This document shows positions 9,011 through 17,542 of a stretch of DNA of 64,000 nt, piece after piece. The notes below the pieces were generated by a model. It saw nothing but the letters and a program-made list of their open reading frames with translations. It ran no database searches and had not been told where the DNA came from. Both the position numbers and the translations under genes were made by a program. Numbering within the stretch: the first letter of the stretch is position 1; each line of letters starts with the position of its first letter. The DNA comes from Variovorax paradoxus B4 (GTDB lineage Bacteria; Pseudomonadota; Gammaproteobacteria; Burkholderiales; Burkholderiaceae_C). The DNA is taken from positions 372,001-436,000 of the forward strand of contig NC_022247.1 in the NCBI RefSeq assembly GCF_000463015.1, given 5' to 3'.

Positions 9011-9970
9011 TCAACCTTCCAGCGCCTTCCACATCTCGACGTCCCGCTCGGCCGTCCACACGCGCGGGTCGGCATGGCCCGAGGCCTCGTCGTACGCGCG
9101 GCTCACGTCGAACGGCATGCAGTGGTCGAAGATCACCCACTGGCTGTACTTGGGCTTGAGCTTGGCGTAGGTGTCCTTGTAGACCGTGTTCAGGTCGCGC
9201 CCGGCCTTCACGCCTTCCTGCACGCTGGCGTACACGTCGGAGATGAAGTTGCGCGTGCCCGCCAGGCCCTTGGCCACTTCGGCGGGCGTGGTGAGCGCGG
9301 CGCCGCGGCCAGGCACCAGCGCGGCGGGCTTGAGCGCGGCGATGTTGTCCAGCGTCTGCGGCCAATCCTGGAAGTAGGCGTCGCCGGCGTAGGGGGTGGC
9401 GCCGAACTCGACCAGGTCGCCCGACAGCAGCGTGCGCTCCTCTGGCAACCAGACGACCGTGTCGCCCTTGGTGTGGCCGCGGCCCAGCTGGATCAGCTGC
9501 ACCTCGAGCTTGCCGAGCCACAGCGTCATCTTGCCGGTGAAGGTCAGGGTGGGCCAGGTCAGGCCCGGGGGCACCGTCTCGACGTTCTGGAACAGGCGCG
9601 GGAAGCGGCCGATCTCGCTGGCCTTGTCCTGTTCGCCACGCTCCACGATCAGGTCGCGCGTGTCCTGGCTGGCCAGGATGTGCTCGGCACCGTAGCCGGC
9701 CGCGCCCAGCACGCGCACCGCGTGGTAATGCGTGAGCACCACGTACTTGATCGGCTTGTCGGTCACTTCGCGGATGCGGCGCACCACGTCGGCCGCCATG
9801 GCGGGCGTGGCCTGGGTGTCGGCCACCAGCACGCAGTCGTCGCCGATCACGATGCCGGTGTTGGGGTCGCCCTCGGCGGTGTAGGCCCAGGCGTGCTCCG
9901 AGATCTGGCTGAAGGTGATCTTCTTCTCTTCCATGTCCGCCTGGCTGGCGAACTTCTTGGCTTGGCTCAT
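9011..9970 (-). CDS. Metallo-beta-lactamase-fold hydrolase with atypical metal motif
   Basis: MBL-fold protein of 319 aa. The canonical HxHxDH motif reads H81-Y-H83-A-V85-R86, so the Asp and last His of the second metal site are missing. Other expected elements are GRGHTKGD (H166), LLSGD (D185) and a PGRG where the family usually has PGHG. It may bind one metal or use altered chemistry. It lies 23 bp upstream of the flavoprotein gene on the same strand, so it is probably the first gene of the operon leading to hmgA and fahA, and is divergent from an IclR regulator. No N-terminal signal is seen. Function unknown. Confidence 0.85.
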   Translation of the reverse strand: MSQAKKFASQADMEEKKITFSQISEHAWAYTAEGDPNTGIVIGDDCVLVADTQATPAMAADVVRRIREVTDKPIKYVVLTHYHAVRVLGAAGYGAEHILASQDTRDLIVERGEQDKASEIGRFPRLFQNVETVPPGLTWPTLTFTGKMTLWLGKLEVQLIQLGRGHTKGDTVVWLPEERTLLSGDLVEFGATPYAGDAYFQDWPQTLDNIAALKPAALVPGRGAALTTPAEVAKGLAGTRNFISDVYASVQEGVKAGRDLNTVYKDTYAKLKPKYSQWVIFDHCMPFDVSRAYDEASGHADPRVWTAERDVEMWKALEG

Positions 9971-10061
9971 CGTGTGTCTCCGTCGGGTGGATCGAGATTT
10001 GATTCGTCTAAAGCGAATGGATTTGCGGTTAACGAATTTCGGAAGTGTAAGCCCGAGATCA

Positions 10062-10089
10062 GTTCATGTCTAATCCCTTCTTCATGAAC
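10062..10089. promoter_or_regulatory. Inverted repeat in divergent promoter region (candidate IclR operator)
   Basis: Perfect 7-bp arms GTTCATG / CATGAAC separated by 14 bp, in the 144-bp gap between the MBL-fold gene (leftward) and the IclR gene (rightward). A second imperfect dyad (TTCG...CGAA) lies near 10005-10019. Position between a regulator and its likely target operon suggests an operator; binding is inference. Confidence 0.45.
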
Positions 10090-10114
10090 GAACAACCAGA
10101 CGCCAAGGCGGGCC

Positions 10115-10978
10115 ATGGCAGCCAATGACCCCGACCGCGCCGCCCAGCGCGGCATCCAGAGCATCGAAGTGGGTGGCCAGCTGCTGCGTGCGCTGGTGCA
10201 CCACGGCCGACCGATGGCGCTGAAAGACCTGGCGCGCGAAGCCGACATGACGGCCGCCAAGGCCCATCCCTACATGGTGAGCTTCGGGCGGCTGGGCCTG
10301 ATCGAGCAGGACCGCGCCAGCGGCCACTATCTGCTCGGCCCGCTGGCCTTGCAACTGGGGCTCATCAGCCTGCAGCAGGCCGACCCGGTGCACATTGCGA
10401 CGCCGCTGATTGCCGAGGTCGCGCAGCGCATCGGCCACACGGTGGCGCTCGCGGTCTGGGGTGCGCGCGGCGCCACCATCGTGCGCACGGCCGAATCGCC
10501 GTCGCCGGTGCACGTGAACATGCGGCACGGCACGGTGTTCTCGCTCACCAACACCGCCTCGGGCCGCGTCTTCGCCGCCTACCTGGAGGCCGGGACGGTG
10601 CGGCAACTGCTCGACGCCGAGCGCCAGCGGCAGAAGCAGCGCAAGGCCGGCGAAGTGCCGCCCGCGGCCGGCATGCCGCCGCAGCCGCCGCTGCCTTCGT
10701 GGGGCGAATTCGAGCGCCAGCTGCAGGAAGTGCGGGCGCACGGCATCAGCCGCTCGGAGGGCGAGGTGATCGAGGGCGTCAGCGCCATGGCTGCGCCGGT
10801 GTTCGACCACACGGGCGCCATCGTGCTGTCGGTCACGGCCATCGGCCCGGCCGCCATCTTCGACACCGCCTGGGACGGCGAAATCGCACGCGCGCTCAAG
10901 GCCTGCGCGGGCACCGTCTCCGCGCGGCTGGGCGCAACGTCTTCCGGAAGAAATGCTTCCGGAAATCTGGATCCATGA
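10115..10978 (+). CDS. IclR family transcriptional regulator
   Basis: 287-aa regulator with an N-terminal winged helix-turn-helix (about residues 12-75, including GGQLLRALVHHGRPMALKDLA) and a C-terminal IclR effector-binding domain (about 90-270). A proline-rich insert (PAAGMPPQPPLP) lies near residue 190. It is transcribed divergently from the MBL/flavoprotein/hmgA/fahA genes and is the obvious candidate regulator of them, probably sensing an aromatic acid. Its stop overlaps the start of the sirtuin gene (ATGA), so both are translated from one message. Confidence 0.9.
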   Translation: MAANDPDRAAQRGIQSIEVGGQLLRALVHHGRPMALKDLAREADMTAAKAHPYMVSFGRLGLIEQDRASGHYLLGPLALQLGLISLQQADPVHIATPLIAEVAQRIGHTVALAVWGARGATIVRTAESPSPVHVNMRHGTVFSLTNTASGRVFAAYLEAGTVRQLLDAERQRQKQRKAGEVPPAAGMPPQPPLPSWGEFERQLQEVRAHGISRSEGEVIEGVSAMAAPVFDHTGAIVLSVTAIGPAAIFDTAWDGEIARALKACAGTVSARLGATSSGRNASGNLDP

Positions 10979-11721
10979 CCCTGGGCACTGCTTCTTCTTC
11001 CCCCTCGCCCGTCGAATCCGCCATTGCCCTGCTGGGTGCCGCCCGGCGCATCGTCGTGCTGTCCGGCGCGGGGCTGTCCAGGGCTTCGGGCATTCCGACC
11101 TACCGCGACGCCGACGGCCTCTGGATGAGCCAGAACGCGCTGCAGTTCTCCCACGCCGAAGACCTGCAGCGCGATCCGAAGGGCTTCACCCGCTTCTGGG
11201 CCCGGCGGCTTTCCACCGTCGAGGCCGCGCAGCCGAACCCCGGGCATACGGCGCTCGCGCTGCTGCAGCGGCTGCGCCCCGCCACGCGCCTCATCACGCA
11301 GAACGTCGATGGCCTGCTCTCGATCGCGGGTGGGCTGGACGTGCTCGAACTGCATGGCTCGCTGCGCCGCTGGCGCTGCGACCACTGTGGCAACCGGCGC
11401 GGGCCCTGGCCCTTTCACCGCTGCATGCGCTGCGCCTCGCGCGCCCGGCCCGACGTCGTGATGTTCGGCGAGATGCTGAACCACGGCGTGCTGCACGACG
11501 CGCAGATGGCGGCGCAGGAGTCGGACCTGTTCATGGTGGTCGGCAGCACGGCGGTGGTCTACCCGGCGGCCGAGCTGCCGCAGCTGGCGATGTCGCGCGG
11601 CGCCCGGCTGATCACGCTCAACATGGAGCCGTTGCCGCATCTGGATGCGGCGGCCTCGGTGGTCCTGCGCGGCGCGGCGGAGGTTCTTCTGCCGCAGCTG
11701 CTGGCGGGGCTGCAGGCCTAG
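10975..11721 (+). CDS. Sir2-family NAD-dependent protein deacetylase
   Basis: 248-aa sirtuin. Visible are the NAD-binding GAGLSRASGIPTYR (residues 31-44), TQNVDGL (108-114), the catalytic His127 in ELHGS, and a complete Zn ribbon C135-x2-C138 ... C150-x2-C153. The family removes acyl groups from lysines using NAD+. The start at 10975 is fixed by the 4-bp overlap with the IclR gene. The TAG stop lies in the left arm of a hairpin shared with the convergent GFA gene, now split by an insertion sequence. Confidence 0.93.
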   Translation: MTLGTASSSPSPVESAIALLGAARRIVVLSGAGLSRASGIPTYRDADGLWMSQNALQFSHAEDLQRDPKGFTRFWARRLSTVEAAQPNPGHTALALLQRLRPATRLITQNVDGLLSIAGGLDVLELHGSLRRWRCDHCGNRRGPWPFHRCMRCASRARPDVVMFGEMLNHGVLHDAQMAAQESDLFMVVGSTAVVYPAAELPQLAMSRGARLITLNMEPLPHLDAAASVVLRGAAEVLLPQLLAGLQA

Positions 11722-11743
11722 GGCCTGTGAACAGAGGCCCTAG
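11718..11743. terminator. Hairpin between convergent sirtuin and GFA genes (IS target)
   Basis: Perfect 9-bp arms CTAGGGCCT and AGGCCCTAG with an 8-nt loop. The left arm holds the sirtuin TAG. The right arm held the TAG of the opposing GFA gene before the IS landed in its central TA; the arm is still complete because the IS begins with G. No T-run, so a bidirectional terminator is likely but unproven. Confidence 0.5.
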
Positions 11744-12934
11744 TACGTCAACACGTAAGTTTCGAAACGTAATGACGCCCGAGCTTGTGATCTGCATCCT
11801 GTCGAGTGAACTTCCACTCGATGGTTCGGCGCAGCGCGTTTCGATCTGCTTGCCAGGCATCGACTTCGCGTCGCAGGAGTTGCTGGGTGGGGAGGCGGCG
11901 GTTCAGGCATTGGCGCGTGAGGATGCCGATCTCGATTTCTGCCATGTTGAGCCAACTTGCGTGCTTGGGCGTGTAGTGAAAGCACACCCGGCGCAACAGC
12001 GTGTTGGCCGCGCGCACTCCCAACACATCGTCGAAGCATTTCCTGAAGTGAATGTTCAGGTTGTCCAGCACGAGGTGAACGCGGCGTGCCGTCGCATAAG
12101 TGTCGGTGAGAAGTGCCTGGACGAAGCCGACGAAGTCTGTCTTGCCCCGGTGATCGGTGACCGAGACGACGCGCTGTCCCGCCTTGGGCTCGACTGCCAC
12201 GAACAGATTGGTGGTGCCCTTGCGCACGTATTCGTAGTCCAGCTTGGCCGCCTCGCCCGGCGCCATGGGCAACGGCTCTCGGCTATGAGCAACGAGTTGC
12301 AGACTCTTCTCGTCGATGCAGATCACGGGCTCGTCGCCGCACATCGGTTTGGCGTACAGCTTGAGCAGGTTGTACATGCGGCAGCGGTACTCTTCGGTGA
12401 GCGTGCCGATGCACCACATCAGCCGTCGCCAGGGCTTGAGATCGTTTTTTTTAGCATGCGCCGGACGGTTTCCCGACTGACGTTGCCAAGGCCCAATTCC
12501 TGGCGCGCGGCACGTTCGAGTTCGACGATCGTCCAGCGCTGGCGACCCTCGGGCGCAGCCGAGCATGCCAGTGCCGTCACGCGCGCCTCGGCATCGGTGT
12601 CGTACTGTCGCGGCCGACCCGAGCGTGCAACGTCGAACACGGCCAGATCGACGCCCCCTTGCAGGTATGCCGACCGGGTGCGCCACAGCGCGGTGCGTCC
12701 GATCCCCAGAACGTCCATGATCTGCGCCTCGGGAATCCCGCGATCCAGGCACCACAGCGCATGCGCCCGGTTCACTTCGCGCGAATGATGGATTCCCTTG
12801 CGTCGAATCTCCTCGATGATCGCCCGATCCTTCTCGGTCAAATGCAGTTCGGTCTGGCGCATGAGCACTCCTTCGTAACCCCAACGGGGATAGATGGAGT
12901 GTATTCATGTTTCGTTATTTACGTGTCAATGTAC
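11743..12934 (-). mobile_element. IS630-family insertion sequence, complete (about 1.19 kb)
   Basis: Bounded by imperfect terminal inverted repeats of about 30 bp (about 23 of 30 matching). The left end reads GTAC-GTCAACACGTAAG inward and the right end GTAC-ATTGACACGTAAA. TA dinucleotides flank both ends (11741-11742 and 12935-12936), and removing one copy restores CTAG, the target preferred by IS630 elements. It encodes a two-frame DDE transposase on the minus strand and carries no passenger genes. Intact ends and genes suggest recent or still functional mobility. Only one copy is present in the window. Confidence 0.92.
11748..12862 (-). CDS. IS630-family transposase, two frames joined by -1 frameshift
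   Basis: First frame (12862 to 12419) encodes the helix-turn-helix DNA-binding half, starting MRQTELHLTEKDRAI behind an AAGGAG ribosome site. The second frame (to 11748) encodes the DDE catalytic half with CIDEKS, LVLDNLNIH and HASWLNMAEIE giving the D, D and E residues and the IS630 signature. The frames meet at a run of eight A on the coding strand (12445-12452), where a -1 slip turns CTA-AAA-AAA-ACG into a product continuing AAC-GAT. Programmed frameshifting is known in this family. An ancestral single frame broken by slippage is the alternative. Confidence 0.88.
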
Positions 12935-13452
12935 TAGCTTTCGGAAGCTGCTCCGGACTTGCCGCGCAGCGCCGGCCAACGCGCGAGGCTCGCGGCCGGC
13001 CAGTACGCCTCGCGCTCGTAGTATTCGGTCACCGCCGGCGTTCCGGGCGGCAGCACCACCCAGGGCTGTTTCGACATCGTGAAGATGTGCAAGTCCGGCG
13101 GCAGGCGATCGGGTGTATCGAGCGTGCCCACGCGCACGAAGCACACCGCGTCGCCGGCTCCCGCGTAGTGGCTCCAGAGTGCAACACGGCAATGCGGACA
13201 GCGGACGTACTTCTGGCCGCGCCCGCTGGCCGAGGGCGTCAACACCACGTCGACCGTGCCTTGCAGCAGTTGCATCTGCGCGGGCTCGATCAATGCGTTG
13301 AGCGCGAAGGACGAGCCCGTTTCGCGTTGGCACCAGCGGCAATGACAGCAGTGCACGAACAGCGGCGCAGCCGTCATGCGGTAGCGCACGGCGCCGCAAG
13401 TGCAGCCCCCGTCGAGGGGCACGAAGACGTTGCCGTCAGCAGCGGCGGCCAT
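12934..13452 (-). CDS. GFA family (glutathione-dependent formaldehyde-activating-like) zinc protein
   Basis: 172-aa CENP-V/GFA-fold protein with the expected Cys pattern: C17-x-C19, C35-C36-H-C38 with C41, and C85-x2-C88. Despite the family name, most members have no proven formaldehyde activity. Start ATG at 13452 gives MAAAADGNVFVP. Its TAG stop consists of the TA target duplication plus the terminal base of the insertion sequence, so the IS inserted exactly at the stop codon and recreated it; the protein is unchanged. Downstream transcription now runs into the IS. Confidence 0.88.
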   Translation of the reverse strand: MAAAADGNVFVPLDGGCTCGAVRYRMTAAPLFVHCCHCRWCQRETGSSFALNALIEPAQMQLLQGTVDVVLTPSASGRGQKYVRCPHCRVALWSHYAGAGDAVCFVRVGTLDTPDRLPPDLHIFTMSKQPWVVLPPGTPAVTEYYEREAYWPAASLARWPALRGKSGAASES

Positions 13453-13472
13453 GCGCTTTCCTGGAAGGGCGC

Positions 13473-13694
13473 TCAGCCCTTCTTGCCACCCAGCAGCACC
13501 AGCGCCCCGCCCACCACGATGGCGGCCACGCTCGCCCAGGCCGGGAAGTTGACCTGCTGCTTTTCCTTCACCGAGAACTCCAGCGGGCCCAGCTTGGCCT
13601 GGTGCGTTTCCTTCGTGAAGCTGAAGCCGCCGAGCCCGAGGCCCGCGATGCCTGCGACGACGAGCAGGATGCCGATGATGCGTGTTGCGTTCAT
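13473..13694 (-). CDS. Small two-helix membrane protein (DUF3185-like)
   Basis: 73-aa protein with two hydrophobic segments (about residues 5-24 and 51-69) joined by a polar loop with KETHQAKLGPLEFSVKEK, ending in GGKKG. This layout resembles small DUF3185-type inner-membrane proteins of unknown role. Start at 13694 is preceded by a good GGAG ribosome site. The gene lies between the lipid-transport operon and the GFA gene on the same strand; functional linkage is not evident. Confidence 0.75.
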   Translation of the reverse strand: MNATRIIGILLVVAGIAGLGLGGFSFTKETHQAKLGPLEFSVKEKQQVNFPAWASVAAIVVGGALVLLGGKKG

Positions 13695-13744
13695 GGTGAG
13701 GTCTCCTCCGTGGATGAAAAAGGCGGGTCGGGCCGAAGCCGAGC

Positions 13745-14419
13745 TTACTGCCGCGGCTGCTGGTCCACCCACTGCACGATGTCGGCCACCGCCGCATCGG
13801 TGGCCGCGGCCAGCGCCTTGACGCCGCCGGGCGCATCGGCGCTCGGGGCCGGGCGGCGCACGGTGAAGGTGCGCTGGCCCAGCACGCGGTCGCCGCCGGT
13901 GGTGCCGCGGATCAGCGTGGCGCGCAGGCGGACCAGGCCGACGCTGCTGCTGGCCGATTCGAAGTAGTGGCTGAACTCGTCGAGCGAGATGCGCAGCGTG
14001 TCCGGCACCTTGCCCTCGGCGCGTGCGATGGTCGCGCTTTCTTCCGGGCCGAGCACGGTGCGCCGCTCGGCGAGCGCGTCGCGCAGCCGCTGACGCAGCA
14101 GCTGCGCCGGCGCCAGGCTCCAGCGCGACTGCCCGTAGGGACGCAGCTCGTTGGCATCGGCATAGCCGAGCCGGTAGAGGATCTGCGTGCCGTCGAGCCG
14201 CGTGTTGCTCTCGATTTCGGCCAGCGCGAGCGTGGGCAATGCGGCCGCGGGCGCATTGGCGGCCGTGGCAGGCGCGGCAAGCCCGGGCCCGAAGTCGTAC
14301 AGCGTGGTGCGCGCGGGCTTGTCGGGCAGCGCGCCGCAGCCGGCGAGCAGCAGCGCAAGGCCGGCGGCGATGCAGGCGGCAAGGCGCGGATGGGGATGAA
14401 TGGCGTTTTTCATGGTCAT
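13745..14419 (-). CDS. ABC-type transport auxiliary lipoprotein (PqiC/LetA-like)
   Basis: 224-aa outer-membrane-type lipoprotein: basic N-terminus, hydrophobic core, lipobox LLAGC with the lipidated Cys at about residue 28, then an Ala-rich linker and a PqiC-like domain. It is the last of four genes with permease, ATPase and MCE protein, only 4 bp from the MCE stop. It probably anchors the MCE assembly to the outer membrane for lipid or hydrophobe transport. Start at 14419 or two codons later. Confidence 0.88.
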   Translation of the reverse strand: MTMKNAIHPHPRLAACIAAGLALLLAGCGALPDKPARTTLYDFGPGLAAPATAANAPAAALPTLALAEIESNTRLDGTQILYRLGYADANELRPYGQSRWSLAPAQLLRQRLRDALAERRTVLGPEESATIARAEGKVPDTLRISLDEFSHYFESASSSVGLVRLRATLIRGTTGGDRVLGQRTFTVRRPAPSADAPGGVKALAAATDAAVADIVQWVDQQPRQ

Positions 14420-14423
14420 CGCT

Positions 14424-15395
14424 TCAGGGGCGTCCCAGGGACGTGGTGGCGGGCGGCGCGGAGAACCCGGGCTCGCCGGGCCCCGCGGCGGTGCCGCCGT
14501 TGCCGAACAGCAGCGATTGCGGGTTGTCGTTGATGCTGTCGGCCGCGCGGCCGAGCCGGCGCACCGCGCGGGACGTGTCGTCGGCCACGCGGTTCACGCG
14601 CGGCAGCGTGGCGGCGTTGAACGAATCGACCGACTGCGCCAGCGCCTTGGTGCCGTTGCTCAGCCGCTCGATCGGGCCGTCGGGCGCGTTCAGCCGGCCC
14701 ACGGTGGTGTTGAAGTTGTTGGCCACGCGCGAGACGTCGCCGGCAGCCGTCTTCACCGTGGACATCGCGCCGGGAAGCGCGGCCAGCGCCGGGTTCAGGC
14801 CGGTCTTCACCGTGCTGTCGAGCTGCTTGAGAAGCGTGTTGGCGCTGGCCGAGGCCGCGGCGATGTTCTCCAGCGCATCCGCCGCGCGCTTCTGGTTGTC
14901 GTCGCCCAGCAGCTGGTTGGCGCGCTTCGTCGCCTCGTCGACCTGGTTGATGATGGCTTCGCCGCGGTCCTGCAGCTGCGCCAGCATCGAGGGCTTGAGC
15001 GGAATGCGCGGCGGATCGTCGTTGTTGGGCGCGAGCGCGACGTTCGATTCGCCCTTGTCGTCCAGCGCGATGAAGGCCAGGCCGGTCACGCCCTGGTAGC
15101 TCAGCGTGGCAAAGCTCGAGGTGGTGAGCGGCACGCGCTGGTCGACGGTGATGCGCACGCGCACGTTGCCGCGGGTCCTGGGGTCGAAGTCGATCGAGGT
15201 CACCTTGCCGACCGCGATGCCGCGGTAGCGCACCATGGCCTGCGGCTGCAGGCCGCTGACCGGGTCGCGCGTGGAGAGTTCGTAGATGTTGCGCACGGTG
15301 TTGTCGCGCGTGAACCAGACCACCAGTCCCACGAGCACGGCGATGAGGCCGAGCACGAAGGCACCGGCGGCGATGGCATGGGCTTTGTTTTCCAT
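14424..15395 (-). CDS. MCE/MlaD family periplasmic lipid-binding protein
   Basis: 323-aa protein with a single N-terminal membrane anchor (about residues 9-28) and an MCE domain (about 38-120, with QPQAMVRYRGIAVGKV and LSYQGVTGLAFI). A long helical C-terminal half follows, then a G/P-rich tail. MCE proteins form rings that pass lipids across the periplasm. It is longer than MlaD (about 180 aa) and similar to Mce-type and Toluene-tolerance proteins. Encoded between ATPase and lipoprotein genes in one operon. Confidence 0.92.
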   Translation of the reverse strand: MENKAHAIAAGAFVLGLIAVLVGLVVWFTRDNTVRNIYELSTRDPVSGLQPQAMVRYRGIAVGKVTSIDFDPRTRGNVRVRITVDQRVPLTTSSFATLSYQGVTGLAFIALDDKGESNVALAPNNDDPPRIPLKPSMLAQLQDRGEAIINQVDEATKRANQLLGDDNQKRAADALENIAAASASANTLLKQLDSTVKTGLNPALAALPGAMSTVKTAAGDVSRVANNFNTTVGRLNAPDGPIERLSNGTKALAQSVDSFNAATLPRVNRVADDTSRAVRRLGRAADSINDNPQSLLFGNGGTAAGPGEPGFSAPPATTSLGRP

Positions 15396-15409
15396 GGTGT
15401 GGCTACCTT

Positions 15410-16231
15410 TCAGTGGGCCGCGCCGGCGGATGGCGGCGGGGCTTTGGCGGGTTTGTCATGCAGGGCCTCCAGGGCGCGCTGGCCGCGCCCGCCCAGAAAA
15501 TATTCGTGGATGAACGGATGCGGATACGCGATCACCTCGCGCGCCGAGCCGCTGACGATGACCTTGTGGTCGGCCAGCACCGCGATGCGGGTGCTCAGGT
15601 CGAACAGGGTGTCCAGGTCGTGCGTGACCATCACCACCGTCAGGCCCAGTTCGCGGTGCAGGCCGCGCAGCAGGTCGCAGAAACTGTCGGAGGCCTCGGG
15701 GTCGAGGCCGGCGGTGGGTTCGTCCAGCAGCAGCAGCGGCGGGTCCATGATGAGTGCCCGCGCCAGCGCCACGCGCTTGATCATGCCGCCCGACAGGTCG
15801 GCCGGGCTCATGTTGGCATGCCGCGGTTCCAGGCCCACCATCTGCAGCTTGACCAGCGCCGCATTGCGGATCAGCTCGTCGGGCAGCAGCTTGAGTTCGC
15901 GCAGCGGAAAGGCAATGTTCTCGAGCACGCTGAAGGCCGAGAACAGCGCGCCGTGCTGGAACAGCATGCCCACGTTGGCCGCGCCCTTGGCGCTGAGCTC
16001 TCCGGGCGCCCGGCCCAGCACCTCGACCGTGCCCTTCGTCGGCTTCTCGAGTCCGAGGATCTGGCGCAGCAGCACCGTCTTGCCGGTGCCCGAGCCGCCC
16101 ACCAGCGACAGCACCTCGCCGCGCTCGATGCGCAGGTCGAGGTCGCGGTGCACCACGACCTCGCCGTCGGCGCTCTTGAACACCGTCCAGAGCTTGCGGA
16201 TATCGACGACAGTGGCCGACAAATCATTCAT
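15410..16231 (-). CDS. MlaF-type ABC transporter ATP-binding protein
   Basis: 273-aa ABC ATPase. Walker A GGSGTGKT (about residues 45-52), signature LSGGM, and Walker B LLLLDEPTAGLDP are intact; the M in place of Q after LSGG is typical of MlaF. It energises the adjacent MlaE-like permease. The ATG at 16231 overlaps the permease stop (ATGA), which fixes the start. An A/P-rich tail follows the catalytic core. Confidence 0.94.
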   Translation of the reverse strand: MNDLSATVVDIRKLWTVFKSADGEVVVHRDLDLRIERGEVLSLVGGSGTGKTVLLRQILGLEKPTKGTVEVLGRAPGELSAKGAANVGMLFQHGALFSAFSVLENIAFPLRELKLLPDELIRNAALVKLQMVGLEPRHANMSPADLSGGMIKRVALARALIMDPPLLLLDEPTAGLDPEASDSFCDLLRGLHRELGLTVVMVTHDLDTLFDLSTRIAVLADHKVIVSGSAREVIAYPHPFIHEYFLGGRGQRALEALHDKPAKAPPPSAGAAH

Positions 16232-17394
16232 GCCCGGAACCCCACGCCCTTGAAGAGCACCGCGAACAGCGCGTCGACCAGGATCACCGCGGTGATCGAG
16301 GTCACCACCGACGAGGTCGTGCCGCGCCCCAGGCTCTCGGTGTTGGGCTTGACCTTCATGCCGAAGTAGCAGCCGATCAGCGCAATCAGAATGCCGAATA
16401 CCGCCGACTTCGCCAGCGCGAGCCAGAGATTGGCAATCGGCACCGCGCGCGGCAGCGCCGACAGGAAGTAGGCCGGCGAAATGTCGAGCGCAGCGTCGGC
16501 CGCGAGCATGCCGCCCACGAGCGCTGCCATCGAGGTCCAGAGGCTGATCAGCGGCATCGCGATGGCCAGCGCCATCACGCGCGGCATCACCAGCCTGAAG
16601 CCGTGCGGAATGCCCATCACCCGCATGGCGTCGAGTTCCTCGGTCACGCGCATCACGCCGATCTGCGCCGTGATGGCCGAACCCGAGCGCCCCGCGATCA
16701 GCACCGCGGCAAGCACCGGCCCGAGCTCGCGGATCAGCGACAGCCCGAGGATGTTGACCACGAAGGCTTCGGCGCCGTACTGGCGCAGCTGCTGCGAGAT
16801 CAGGTAGGCCAGCACCACACCGATCAGCAGGCCGACCAGCGCCGTGATGTGCAGCGCCGTGGCGCCGAACTGGTAGAGGTGCCCCGAGAAATCTCGCCAG
16901 GGTGCGCGATGCGGCGCGCGTCCCAGCGTGCACACGTCGAGTGCGAGCTGGCCGATCAGGCCCACGAAGTCGCGCACCACCTGCAGCGCGCGCGGGCCGG
17001 TGTGCGAGAAATGCCGCAGCCGCTCGGCCAGCGTGGGCGGCGGCTCCTCGGGCGTGCCCACGGTGAACCGGGCCACCTGGTCGAGCACTGCCTTGTGCTG
17101 CGGCAACATCTCGAGCGTGGCCGGCCAGTCATGGCGCCAGTGGTCCCAGAGCAGCTGCGCGCCGATGTGGTCGAGCTGTTCGATGGGGCGCAGGTCCCAG
17201 GCGCGGTCTTCGGCCGGGGGCGCGCCCGCCAGGTCCTTGGCAAGCACCTGCCACGCGCTTCGCGACGACATGGCCAGCGTGGTCCAGCGGCCGCTGGCCA
17301 CGGTCCAGCTGCGGCCGTCCTGCTCGCGCTGCTCGATGCGCGGCAACACGCTGCCGGCAACTGGTGCGTCGGCCGGCGAAGTTGCTATGGACAT
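16228..17394 (-). CDS. MlaE family ABC transporter permease with N-terminal STAS-like domain
   Basis: 388-aa permease. The first about 120 residues resemble a STAS/MlaB-like soluble domain, followed by the MlaE core with five to six membrane segments and the signature around GRSGSAITAQIGVMRVTEELDAMRVMGI. Fusion of the STAS part to the permease replaces the separate mlaB gene. The ATG at 17394 is preferred; an upstream in-frame start at 17448 would add 18 residues. First gene of the four-gene lipid transporter operon; no mlaC-like gene is present. Confidence 0.92.
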   Translation of the reverse strand: MSIATSPADAPVAGSVLPRIEQREQDGRSWTVASGRWTTLAMSSRSAWQVLAKDLAGAPPAEDRAWDLRPIEQLDHIGAQLLWDHWRHDWPATLEMLPQHKAVLDQVARFTVGTPEEPPPTLAERLRHFSHTGPRALQVVRDFVGLIGQLALDVCTLGRAPHRAPWRDFSGHLYQFGATALHITALVGLLIGVVLAYLISQQLRQYGAEAFVVNILGLSLIRELGPVLAAVLIAGRSGSAITAQIGVMRVTEELDAMRVMGIPHGFRLVMPRVMALAIAMPLISLWTSMAALVGGMLAADAALDISPAYFLSALPRAVPIANLWLALAKSAVFGILIALIGCYFGMKVKPNTESLGRGTTSSVVTSITAVILVDALFAVLFKGVGFRA

Positions 17395-17542
17395 GATGCG
17401 GCGGTGCAGGGCGAAGTAAGAAAAAAGAGGCGGTCCGGAAGGGCGCATCGTAACCGGATGAATCGACTTTCCCGGTGCGTCCTGGCTCCGGTTTGCGTAG
17501 GGCAGAACGCCGTCCGGCCAATCATTCGCGGCCCATCTGCGG

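Noticed and set aside
11743-12934. IS as a composite element carrying the sirtuin or GFA gene
   Set aside because: Only one IS copy; inverted ends enclose only the transposase.
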